64,000 nt of DNA, from positions 339,204-403,203 of the forward strand of contig NW_020170411.1 in assembly GCF_000524195.1 (NCBI RefSeq), given 5' to 3'. Source of the DNA: Echinococcus granulosus. Taxonomy: Eukaryota > Platyhelminthes > Cestoda > Cyclophyllidea > Taeniidae. Shown in pieces: positions 36,691 to 49,332 of the stretch; positions within the stretch are counted from its first letter, which is position 1, and the number at the start of each line of letters is the position of its first letter. The notes beneath the pieces were generated by a model, which worked only from the letters and a program-made list of their open reading frames with translations, ran no database searches and was not told where the DNA came from. Position numbers and translations under genes: made by a program.

Positions 36691-39157
36691 ATGGGTAACG
36701 TAGTCATGGGAACACCTAATCAATGCAGCATTCCGACATATGGATGCATTGGAACTTCAAGGCAATGTCCCACATGTAGGGGCACTGGCATTGTAGAAGG
36801 TAGCCAGACTTATCAACTTAATATTCTCAAAAATCCAACTTCCCTTACGCCCTTTTAGTACACACATTTAGGTGGTCTGTGAATCTTAAATGTAAGCTTT
36901 GCTTCGTATATCCCCAGTAATGTTAGTCTGTGCACCTTATTTTGCCTCATTTGCTATTATACACATAGCAGAATATGGGAGACTACTAACGACAACATGA
37001 ACGAATGTATTTACAGTAGCCAATAACATACGCCTTCATTACAATCTGGATTCTGGCTTCGATTGAACTCTACCTAATTGGTTGACATGACTGTAGCTTT
37101 CCCCATTTCTGGACTCGACTTTCATTACTTTAATCCACATTGATTTCCTTTCTTGGCGCAATTCCCAATGTGACCTGGAACCTCACGTTCTTTTTTTACA
37201 TTTTCCTCTTAGTTTTATCGATTACACGACTCGGATTCATTTTTAGTTATGGGTGCACGGTCCAGTCATGTGCAGCAAGTTTGATAATCAGACACGCGTT
37301 CTTCGGACACGAGCCTTCATCTTTTGTATTGCTTCATGTAAATCAGGCAGGGTAGCTTTGAAATCAGGACTTACTTAACCTTAGTTTTGACATTCTGAGG
37401 TTCTGCAACAGTGTAAAGCCATGGACCCCTGTCGATCCGTCTTACACTCAGTTTTGTGCTTAGGTTTCAGTTGAGGTTGTAATCACTTTCTTGTTAGATG
37501 TCGACTCTTCTGGCGGCGGTGGTGAATACATCGCTTTGATCCCACTCACTGACAAGCGCCTGCGACCGCAGCGAATCACAGTGAAGATTTTCATCACTGT
37601 CATTCTCTGCCTGGCCCTCTCTGGTCTCCTAGTCTTTTTCCTCCTGCCCCGTTCTATCAGACTCCAGTCCTCTGCCTCCGTACTCCTGCCCAGCGATGTG
37701 CAAATCAAGGACGATGTTGTCTCCTTAAACTTCTCTGTAAGCTGCTTTTTCTCTTCCTCCCTTTCGCCATCCACTCACTCCATCCTCGCGTTCGTCAGCG
37801 CAATCGTGAACGTGGTGGCTGGTAATTTTAGTTTGCATAATTCTCATAATGTCTTAAATGAGCAATCATTCAACTGATTTTCTCTGTGCTCACCTTCATA
37901 TTGGTTTGAATAGACTAACTTTATTTCCACAAAAATGGTGTAAGCAGAATAGAAATGTTTTGGCTTTCATGAAGAGTTTATGGCTTTTGCTTCGACCGAA
38001 ATCAGTTATTGCGGTTCCCATATGCAGTGAATGAGGAAATCTTAAGTAAAATTTATAATTTAGTATCTAAGTTTTCTTGTGTTTATTATCGATCGACGAA
38101 ATACTCTCACTACAAACTTGTATGTGCTAACGGGTTGCCGACCTTTGTGAAGTTCCTTTAAAGAATTTTCAAAAATATGTTCTTCCTGACAATTGGAAGG
38201 TTGCTACAATGTGAATATTTTGTTCAGCACGAGCATCAGCAGATATCCTAACCTTCTCTCTTCTTTTTATAGTATCCCTTCAATGTGACGAATTGGAACT
38301 ACGTGCCCCTATATGTAGAGACTGTGAATTTGCTTTCGCTCTACCATTCCACAGTTTTGAACGTAGGTAATGCCAGGCTGAACGAGTGGGTACCCGCCCG
38401 TACGACCAGGGAGCTACATGTCTACCAAATCCTTGAATTCGACGAACCTGTCTTCTCCATGTAGTGCGTTTTTTTTTGCTTCTGTCTGGGCGCTCAATTA
38501 GGAGCCAACCCGACTGACTTATTAGAACCGTTCTCCCGTTATTGGAACTCGCTCTTGTTAGACTTCTTTGTACATTTTAGTTGGAGTTCCTTATGTGCTA
38601 TACCTATTTTTGATTAATCAAGGCGTTTGGTTTTCAAAGAATGTTCGGGTGAATCTAGCTCATTGATTTCGTGAAAATTAGCAAAAAAAAGTTGTTGATG
38701 CATGTATGTTAGCGGCGACCAAGAGTACATGGGTTACTGACGTTGATAACCAGTACGCCATAGTTGCCCATGAAAACTTCTTCCTAATTTTGGCAGTTAA
38801 GTGCATTAAAAGTAAATAGGTTGGATTCGGTAGTCAAAACCTGATTATGGTAAAGTATAAATGTTTGGTTAATTGATTCATCTGATATCATTGTGATGAT
38901 AATCCCCTAGTTCTTGTTTTCACAGTCTCCCGAAGCTTTGCCTCAGTAACAATACCGAATACAACCAAATTTACATTAGCTTTGTGTAAGTAACATTTTA
39001 AACTTACAAGCTTGACAGCATGGCATGTCTGCATTTCCTTTTTCCTTTTAGAACAAGCATCCAAGTTAACGCTTTGAGTCAACGTTTCGAATCAGTCATG
39101 GACACCGTTCAACTGGTTAGTTGCCATCCAAAATATCAGGTCCCTTCTCAACTCTGA
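36691..39157 (+). CDS. TMEM106-family transmembrane protein, 5 exons
   Basis: Single-pass type II membrane protein of late endosomes and lysosomes in vertebrates. Exons: 36691-36799, 37498-37736, 38273-38460, 38926-38985, 39052-39157; phases agree, 702 nt, 233 aa (human TMEM106B 274). Seen: Met-Gly start; CPTCRGTG at the N-side CxxC; EYIALIPLTDKRLRPQR, matching the family juxtamembrane block; membrane segment about residues 66-86 (KIFITVILCLALSGLLVFFL); PRSI; luminal part with NFS and NVT glycosylation sequons; NARLNEW; KLCLSNNTEYNQIYISFV; SIQVNALSQRFESV. The family paralog (A, B or C) cannot be assigned. The last exon is read through to TGA at 39157; a GTTAGT at 39116 could instead be a donor, but reading on gives a plausible family-length end. 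Confidence 0.88.
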
Positions 39158-40866
39158 TTTGCTCATCACATCGCTCATCGGCGGACATTGGTTACTAGTG
39201 TTTTGTATTTATTCTTGATTTTTATATTTTAACGCAATCAATTCTTTCATATTATTCACTTTACTCCCTCATTGCAACATTCTGAGCATTTGTGGATAAA
39301 ATACCAAAATCAGTGGGTGGGGGGCTTTCAATCGGATGACTTTCCACTAAGATCTTACCGATAGAAATATTCAAGAAGCTGTATATTAGTGCTTTAAGTA
39401 AGTTTTTATTACCAATTAGAGTTTTATTTGTTGATCGTGACCATTTGTGTTAACGCCATACAAATGGTGGGAATTGGTTATTTCCTATTTGCTTCAGTGA
39501 TCTGGTGCACTATCTGCGAGAGCCTGGCTCTCTAACGTGAACACTTGATGTGTCACAGATCATTCGGCTGGCCGATCACACGCGCTAACAGTGGGCGTGT
39601 GGAGTCAACCTTTATTAATCACAGCTTCACTTTGATAGCATGGATCTGTTGCCAGTAAATACGACAAGTGGCGACCGGTCCATTGGCTTTTTACCGTATT
39701 GAGGTACAATTTGACCATGATGCATGAAACCTCTGGCTGATGGTCCACTTTCTCTGACGGCCCGGGCGAGTTACGTACAAAATTCTTCGAATTTGATTCC
39801 CCAGGTCATGTTTGCTTTTGGCGTTGCCAAGATTAAGTTTCGGGAGGGTGTACGCGAGATCTGCTGAAAGTAGAGGTCGACTTGGGGGCGTTCAAGTCAT
39901 TTGGCAAAGTCCCTATCAGTTATCACCCTTTTAGGTCTCCCGTTGCCTCTCTCATTGACCACTGGTAAATAAAGCAGGCTTTTAGAAGATGCAAAGTACT
40001 TTTAAAATTGGGGTTTGTGTGAGGATGGGGAAGTCTTATGGGACAACAATAGTTGTCCCCATTGTCAAAGCAACGCTGACAGAGCTACGAAATTCGTAGA
40101 CAGAAGTGGTTCTTACTCCACAGGGGTCTGACAGACCAAACATGCACCACAAGCTCTTTCAATTTATGCATCAACCGCTAAGTAACACATTCAAGTTTCA
40201 TTTGTATAAGAGAAGAAATTTTTTGCCGAAATATCGTAAATCCTACATCTAGCAAAATCAGGCATAATAAAAGCATTGCGAGCTGAGTGCTTAAATCTGT
40301 GCATACGATTGCAATGCATGAGTGTTGGGAAATGACATTTAAGTAAAAAGCGGTTGGTTGGCACCATCTTCTGGACAAAGTGGACATCACCGATCGCCAT
40401 AGCGGAAGCGGGCTCTAAATCTTTGTTAATTTCGGTGATCTTTAAAATTCCAATAAAAAGCCGAGTAAACAAAGGACCTTCTCTACACATTTTTTCGCTC
40501 CGAGGATGGAGGAAGAAATGTCAAAGCCGGCACATTAGTGTCATAAATGAAATAGCTTTAAATGCATAGAACGAGAAAGATGCCCTCCTAGAGAAAATGG
40601 TTGATTAACGTCTGATAATAGGGCGGTCAAGTGCACCGAAGCTTAGTCTATGGATTGTTGAATGCAACCTATCTTTGTTAATCAGATAAGGTTTTGCAAA
40701 TAACTTAGAGACCGATGCATATCAATAATGATAAACAAATAACTGTTTTGTAGTACTCCAAGTCTCCCACGAAGTTAGAAGCGACCACGGTTGTGGAATA
40801 CAGTAGCTGTTTGTTTAACTCTCGGTTTTGGTAAAGGAGCCACTTAGGTGCCCCGCCATCAGTTGA
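39158..40866. other. Intergenic, no supported gene
   Basis: A minus-strand frame at 40191-40490 (99 codons, including HFVQKMVPTNRFLLKCHFPT) is protein-like but unrecognised, and competing frames overlap it. Sequence at about 40805-40850 (CTGTTTGTTTAACTCTC) resembles a block near 10.99 kb next to repeat copy A. Confidence 0.35.
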
Positions 40867-41024
40867 CCAAGGCCTTCTATGGGTCGAATACACATATTCT
40901 GTTCGAGTATTACATATTCTTTCATCTTCAAAGAAGACTTGAGGCGTAACAATAGTGTGGGAGAAAATACTCTTGACGTGCAGAAGAGTTGTGGCTACTG
41001 GCATGGCCCAGCAAAAGTACAATC
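40867..41024. repeat. Fold-back repeat, copy C of the dispersed family
   Basis: The left half (40867-40942), read on the minus strand, matches copy A from ACTCCCTGAAG through AATACTCGGGCAGAATAT to GAGAAGGC. The right half (40960-41024) matches copy A in the plus direction, including GGCTACTGGCATGGCCC. The two halves overlap in their matched part and point in opposite directions, giving an imperfect inverted repeat with a short centre. Confidence 0.6.
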
Positions 41025-41434
41025 TGGGAAGACCCAAGCTCCCGTGCAATCAACTGCATAGTTAAACAAATCACAGGAGCATTACGATGTTTAAAGTAAA
41101 ACTCAGGGTTTGGCTTAGTGTTTGAGGAACTGGAACCACTGCTCCAGACAAAACCGTTATGCATAGTAGACCAATAAACTGGATTAAATCAATGTACTGT
41201 GCTTTTATCCAAACACTCAGATTTTAGTATGTTAAATACGCGACCATAGCCGAAAAGTCGCTGATTTTCTTCAGTCGCTTGCAATTTAATTTTATGCCTT
41301 TTCCTTCCTCACATTGATTAAAACCCTAGTATTTTAAAGCTGGTGTTTAAAACTATTTTTACAAGTTAAAGTACTCTAAATACATGTTCTTTTTATAAGC
41401 CACTTGTTTTACTTTCCATTGCTTACACATTTAG

Positions 41435-42628
<1,194 letters not shown>

Positions 42629-43456
42629 TGTTCTCTCTGTTCTCCCAGCTTGTATCGATGTACAGAAAGGCCTATTGTATGGTTTTTATAATATATTTGA
42701 CATTATTTGCAAAGCTGTTACTTTAAATCAGCAGAAGAATCAAGGGTTTTTGTACAAGTTGGGCTTCTCGATCTCCGGCGTGTGCGTCTCCCGGATGATG
42801 CGTCTTTTGCATCTTAGTGGTCTGTTACCTGATGTCTTGCGGACTACGCGAAGGCGTTCTCGAATCGTCGGTTTTGGTGTTTCCCTCCAGAATCAAATCA
42901 AAAAACCCCGATGGGTCATTGTGGGGTTTTATCGTTTAGTGTGTTACCTGTAGGATAAATGTGCCTAGACCAGAACGTTTGTGGGTTCTAGTAGTCGCTG
43001 GCGGCCCAAAATTACTGTTGATCTGGTGACGGAGGTCCCCGTCTCATTGTTTCCAATTTGAAATAATTATTCACTGCATTCCATTCTATAATGTATCAGC
43101 TCTAAAAGGTTAGAGCCTCTGCTAAGTGAAAAGTCGTAAAACAACCGACCTTTGAGCCTATTTTGCATTTGTATTGGTGGCTAGAAAAGTTCTAGTCATT
43201 AAAGTAGCAAAATAGACTTTAGCAGCTGTTATAGAAAAATTGAATTATTTATCCTTTGGTTTGATGGATTCTTAAGCTTTTTGCTTTAACACGAAAAGGA
43301 TCTTACATAGTCCCACGGAAATCAGCTTTAGTTTTAGATATTTATCTTTTTTATTCACCGGTTCTCATGCTACTTAAGGCGAGATGTTCGTTCCGTGGAA
43401 GATAAGGTGCAAGAATCAATTTTAGACTCAAACAGTAAAACAGGGGGAATATCTCG
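42629..43456. other. 3' flank of SRSF10, nothing further supported
   Basis: Contains the SRSF10 3' UTR. An Arg-rich open block near 42830-42870 continues in another frame but has no splice support. It lies between SRSF10 and the oppositely oriented KA1 exon. Confidence 0.4.
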
Positions 43457-44041
43457 TCACCACCCACACTGGGCGTAGACAAGGGAAAGAACTTTTTGCA
43501 GTTTCCATCGAAAAAGACTCTCTGGTCCAGAGAGTCGTCGAAACTTCATTCCTTGATCCCTGTAAATATGCATTTCCATTGAAAGTGGCTCCTGCCTCTC
43601 CAAGCGGTCCAGATTCGTCTCTGTAGGCCAGGTTACCGTCAGTAGACCCTCGGCTACCACGCGGGGTCTCAGTCCGACCTGTCTGAGTACGGTAACCACT
43701 TGACGTGTCATTAGGTGGGATGAGGATGAATGAAGGACTTGGGTTCTACACCTGGCTCTCCGCGTCCTTGCAGAGGGTGATCCACCACTTCCACCGCGTT
43801 CGTTGGCAGAGTTATTCCCACTTTGAAAGCCGGTGCTCACAGATCTTCTGAATTCTCTAAAATTGTGCTGAGGCGAAACAGAAATCCGTGAGCTGAAACA
43901 ATCTGCTTTTAGTGACTGAGTGGCAAGAACCGATGAGATTTGGTTTACGCGTTGACAAAGCCTGTTAAAACAACGAGAAATTCGACTCGAGGCAAGATGA
44001 TGCCTAACCCCACTCGCCAGATGCCTAATCGATCGAAGCAT
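43457..44041 (-). CDS. C-terminal exon with KA1 domain, AMPK-related kinase
   Basis: The last about 80 residues read as a kinase-associated-1 domain, which binds acidic phospholipids and restrains MARK, MELK and yeast Kin/Chk1-type kinases. Seen: TRQVVTVLRQVGLRP; GLLTVTW; then LSMEMHIYRDQGMKFRRLSG and LFRWKLQKVLSLV. These match the KA1 pattern EMEV, GVRFKRISG and FKNIASKI in order. The N-terminal part is Arg/Ser-rich and low in complexity, as in linkers of these kinases. The ATG at 44041 is probably internal: the frame stays open to about 44130, where TTTATCAG could be the acceptor. No catalytic exon was found in the window; small candidates on this strand occur at 46.8 and 48.2 kb. The subfamily (MARK or MELK) is not resolved. 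Confidence 0.68.
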   Translation of the reverse strand: MLRSIRHLASGVRHHLASSRISRCFNRLCQRVNQISSVLATQSLKADCFSSRISVSPQHNFREFRRSVSTGFQSGNNSANERGGSGGSPSARTRRARCRTQVLHSSSSHLMTRQVVTVLRQVGLRPRVVAEGLLTVTWPTETNLDRLERQEPLSMEMHIYRDQGMKFRRLSGPESLFRWKLQKVLSLVYAQCGW

Positions 44042-44129
44042 GCGGCTGGTTGTGTAAGTTTTGAATTCAAAATTTACTCGCTCCTTCGATTGTTTGCAGA
44101 TTAAAGTCCACCATTTTACTGATAAACCA

Positions 44130-47100
44130 TGAGTAGAAGTAATTTATGTTAAATCATACGATGCCATGCATTTGATCAATAAATTTGCCACAAGCCTAAT
44201 AATTTTTTGTCAAATAAACAGGTCCATTCAAACAAACTTTTGATCTAAATTTCCTCGTAACTTTAGTCTGCGCAATTCCTTCATTTCCGTTGGGATGTAA
44301 GCTATACATGTCATCGTCCTTAAAATTACCTTAAGTTTGTTTAATACTCTCGGCAGATCCCTCAACCCTTTTGGAAAATGAAATATTCAGTTGAAAGGTT
44401 ATATTCATCCCAGAAACTAAACATTAATGTTCGCACTAGCAGAGAAGATTGTTTTGCTACAATATAATGCCTTAGAAACTATTACAAAGGAAAGCTACCA
44501 ATGTAGATCTGGACCCATTCAAGATAGATGCCTTACTAAAGCAAATTAACGTCATTTAGTTCCTTACAAATTAGCATGTCTCAAAAACAGCCAAAAATGC
44601 CAAATATTGCGTTTATTTGCGTCTGTATTGAAATATGGTCAGTTTCTCTGCAGATCGTCAGGTCGCATTCGCCCTGGTAGCAGCCCCTTTGACTCATTCC
44701 CAGAAAAGATGACCTTTCAACAGGCCTGAATATACTATGGAAATCAACTTAAGTTCTGACTGTCATAACTGACGAGGTTAGTTTCTTAATTTTGAGCTGA
44801 GTTTTTGACAGAGGAGTCAGGCCTTTACTCCCTATGGTGCCAACTTCGCTCTCTTTCCAATACGCACTAATGCACACTAGACTTCTGTTTCTCACCTCTT
44901 TTTAAACGCACCTCTGTCTCTCCCCTTCCAATGCCCGCAAATGTCTGCATTCTCCTGGAGATGATTATTTTGCGCATGTATGTAAATTGAATTTATTCAT
45001 TTTTTTATGAGGAAATGGCAGGCCCTCCGCAGATGTCGTGCAACAAACATTCAAACAACTGTTGGTCTGTATCATACGTCCGCTCATTCTCCCGTTCGTT
45101 CGCTCGTCAATTCGTCCTTACGCGTGTGGTCCGATGCGCTCGAACCAGCGTAGCACCCGCTTCCGCCGCTACTGTAGTGAACGCATTTGTGGGGTTGACG
45201 GCTGTTGTCCGAGGAAGACTCCATGTCTCCATTAGCCACGGATGGATGGCCAAATTTCCTCCTGGGAGCGCGTCAATATTACCTTCGAAGAGCTCGAAGA
45301 TGAACGTGTAATCATCTGTCGCCATCTTTCCGCCCTTTCTTCACTAAATTTAATTTCATGTATTAACTGAGGGGAAATTGGTGGATGCAAACAAAGGGCA
45401 ATGAAAATACTGTAGATTATCTTGAAATGCTAAAGGAAGATTTACAGTCATAAACAAGGGAAATTAAAAACGGGTTATTTGGTTGATAAATCTTCCCATT
45501 TTAAAATAAAATCACCAGTCACTTAAATAAAGCGGAGGAACCATTGCTTGTGGCTTGGTCGGATGCTCGACCTGTCTGTTAGTTCCCTCCGAAAGATTAT
45601 GAACTATGGCTTTATTAACAGGTAAAATAATTCCTTCGCTTCCTCCAAAGCAATTGGGTGGTGATTGTAGGCCGAAATAACTATTTATTAAGGCGAGACT
45701 GATTAGCCCCTCCGTTCTCATTCAACCATTGGTGTGTAGTCCATACGAAGTCCCCTGAACAAAGTGGCCTGTACACTCATCTAACACTTACGCGTGGGAA
45801 AATTTCCCGCTATTTTTGCATAATGTTACCAATCTCGAATAAGCGTTCTGCATTAATCCCGAAACGCTGTTACTGTGTAGGGTACCATAAGTAAAAATTG
45901 AAGTATGATAAGTAAATGGTGTCACTTCTAAGGAAGAAAATTAGAGCCTTTGTAGTATAAGTGCTGAGAAGAAACGGATTAAGTATTAGTTTGATAGGAA
46001 AACTTTACAAGTCACCACAAAGGGTAGTAAGTCTGTAAATAAATTAACAAAATGTCTGTAAGCCCTTGATTGTAGAAAAGAAAGCAAATATAATGAAACC
46101 TTTGCTATAGATTGATTTGCCATCTCAGTGTTAATTATGAGAACACATTTAATGTTTAGTGCTTTGTCAAAACTTAGACGGCCTATTGCGAAAATGGCAA
46201 TTGGCATTATGGTGATCAGTCTTTGGTCAATCAAATGATTAATTTCACAACCATTAAACGTCTAGAGGTGTAGCGCGTTTGATTATCCACAACTAGGTAT
46301 TCCTAAAGGAAGCAGAACAACAGGTTGTTTGTTAATTTACGATAAAGACAAAGTCTTTTACGCCTTTATAATGCAGAAACCAGTGCATGTTACTCGAATG
46401 TGCTTAAACCCATGTTACAACACTATTTGACTGATCAGTAGGAAAGATAAGAATAGGTGCTTCAGTCCGAAGCTAATCTCATAGAAAGGTAAGATGGAAG
46501 AACTCATTAAAGCCCTACCTCTCTAAAAATTCCAAAAGCTTGATGCGCTTTGATTCCTGATGCGGAAATCATCTTGTATGCTTGGAACACCTCGATAAAA
46601 AGGGCTAATCAAAGCAAATTTGTTTTAACGAAGTGACACAATTGTCCTCATTTCCATAACGACCAGAGTCTATGAAATGCATTGCAAAAAATTAAGCTAC
46701 GAAAACTAATAGAGGAATAAGGGTTTTTAACTTGTCAATACCTTTGTGGTTTGTGACAGAGAAATAAGCTCCGACCAATAATGTAAAGCTGGAAGGTGGT
46801 TATCCTCTTAAAAGAGATGCTCTTTACACCATCTGACCCCGATTCCAACGGAACCATCGTCTTGCCAAGTCTCACTCTCTTGCCTGACTTCCTAGGCTGC
46901 TTTGCTACTAGCTCCAATATGACTTTGCAGTAAGTTTAATGACTCCCCTAGTGAATTTGAAGCACTGTTTATCACTCACCTTAACCCATTTCCATTGCCA
47001 TGCTTTAGTCAGCATCTACTTCAACTTCACTGTGAGGAACTGAATGATCAGCCATTCACCTAAGTGTTGCAAACACATTGGACCTCTATTCAATAAAATT

Positions 47101-48985
47101 CTATATTCAGGTAGACTTCACAATTATACGGATGTTATTTAAATAAGGAATTTCCAAATGTGGAATTGAACAATATTTTGATAGAGGGGATCTCAGCTAG
47201 CATGCTTGCACTCAAATTTGATCCAACCCAAAATCGTTTCGCAAATTGTAAACCAGACATAAGGTAAAGCGATTAAGGGGGTTAGGTGTCCAACGGTACA
47301 ACAGCTTCACCGAATCGAAACGCGAAAATGCTTGGCCCCGTTTTTTAGGGATTAGCTTAAAAAAAATAGTATTCCCTTGTTTCCCATTTGACTCCTTCTA
47401 CGCTTTTCCTTTATTTAATTTTTGTACTTTAGCTTTATGTGTTGTAGGTTTACAAATAAGGGAAAACATCTTCCTTGGCCATGCAGTTAGTGCCTAACCA
47501 GGAATGTCATTTAGCTCGAAAAGCTAGTGATCATTTTATCCACCGGGTTTGTAACAAATCATGTTCTGAAGTAGTTGCGCCGCGCTTCAAGAACAACAGG
47601 ATGTTGGTCTAACCGCGAAACTATGGGTTGTCAGAGCAGAGGAGAACAAATGGGGTCAATAAGGGCAAAGCTCTTATTGCCTCTGAATGTTTTCAAATAA
47701 TAATTATTCAAGGAAAAAGTAGTGCTATTTCAGACGAAAGTTAACGAAGTGCACGAATTCGTGTAGATAACACAATGCCTACATCGTAGGGACCCAGTGA
47801 GGGTGATACAAGACCATCCTCACTGTGTGTGTATTCTGACTGGATTTACAGCCCAAGCTACCTCAAAAAATGCACTTAACATAGATGGGAAATATTTTCA
47901 TTTAGGCCATCATGCGAAGTCCATATAAATTATTTTTTTTTCGTGCTTTCTCTTTTAAACTACTAAAAATAATAGCCGCCATTCTATAGCCCTATTACAG
48001 TGGCTTTTACACTTAACCCGCGTTTACAATGTAGCAGGTTCAGTATTTCTCTCTTCACCTCTGTCTCCACACACTTGGAACGAGCAGACTGTTTCGATGA
48101 CAACATCTTTTATTGGATAGTGTTATGAAATGAGTACGGCGAATGGTAGTTAAATAGGTTTGGAGTTCGTTTCCTCCTCAGGGGCTGACGGGGTCCGCAC
48201 AGTCACGAGGCTCGCACATATTGTCTGCTTCTCGCCTAAAGGGTTCAATAAAACAAGTACGTAATACACTTGCTCTAAATTCACACCATGACTGCATTTT
48301 GTAGCATGCTCCATGTTTTTCATTGTATACAGTGATAAATTGTAGTAATTAGGTGTAATATTCAACCGAAAAATTTCCAAACCTGTGCTTTTCCGGTTTC
48401 TCGATCGCTAAACCAGTGACAAACAAATGTGGGAGTAGGAATTCATGCAACCATCACATAAACACTGGTTTTGAAGGTAAAATAAAAATCATTTGCTTCA
48501 ACTTATTTCGAAGTAGATGTTTTTTTCCAACTTTATTCATTCACATTGAAAAACCCTTAGCTATTTAAGAGCATAAATGAAATCGTCTTTTTTAATTGGC
48601 ATAAATCACAGTCCCGTTGCTCAAACATAAATATCATGATTTTGGTATTTTAAAGAGAATCAACATTGCATTTATTATGTTATTAGCGAAATTGAGAAAC
48701 TAAGGATATACCATTTTCAAGTTAGGTAAAAACTAATTATAAAACTGTACTCCGTTCAGTCAAGCCTATGCAATAAACTACTTCTTACTCAGATACTCAT
48801 AGCTGGAATATTAAAACCACTTTCTAATTTATGCTTACCAATCTATTTCAATTAAGCTTCATAATGTTTGCCCATTAGTACAAGGCGCAGGGACGTCAAA
48901 AATGTTAATTAAAATTTTACATTCACTGTGGCTATCACTCTGTGGTTAAAACTAGCTCTCATGGAGCATTTGATCGTTGTTTTAC
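44130..48985. other. Probable long intronic stretch upstream of the KA1 exon
   Basis: Minus-strand candidates include 46917-46800, after TTACTGCAAAG, with a basic KQPRKSGKRVRLGK, and 48232-48150, after CCCTTTAG, with TVRTPSAPEEETNSKP. A block at 45107-45325 also looks protein-like in two frames. None is firm enough to call. Confidence 0.3.
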
Positions 48986-49332
48986 CTAAACTTCGATACG
49001 GCGGTCAGCACTAAACCAAAGCAGATCGCACCAGGGTCGGGCCCTTCCCGGACCAAATCCGAGGTTCTGCTCCAAAAACGTAACCATTTTACTCTTAACA
49101 AAGTTGATTTGCTCACTAAGACCAAAATTGACACTGCTCTCGTAAGCCTGCAACTTTTGATTAAACTTGAGCATATCTTCCTTCGTAGAAGAGACCTTCA
49201 GATCTGAATTATTGTGGGCATATTTTGTGTCTAGCCAATGTCGCTTCATGAGCATATCGCATCGTGACAATTTGGACAGAAATCGCGAGAAATCGAGCTT
49301 GATTGTTACAACCTTATGGTTGCTGAAGTGAG
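48986..49332 (-). CDS. Unrecognised candidate terminal exon
   Basis: After the acceptor TAATGTCTCGCAG an open frame runs 115 codons to a TAG. It includes NHKVVTIKLDFSRFLSKL, KEDMLKFNQKLQAYESS and ends in a Trp/Arg-rich tail (RPWCDLLWFSADRR). Just upstream a different frame (49611-49306) is also protein-like near its end (FLRGLLLVEKKSPFNQIVYL). The two may be broken pieces of one old coding sequence or separate exons. No family was recognised. Confidence 0.3.
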
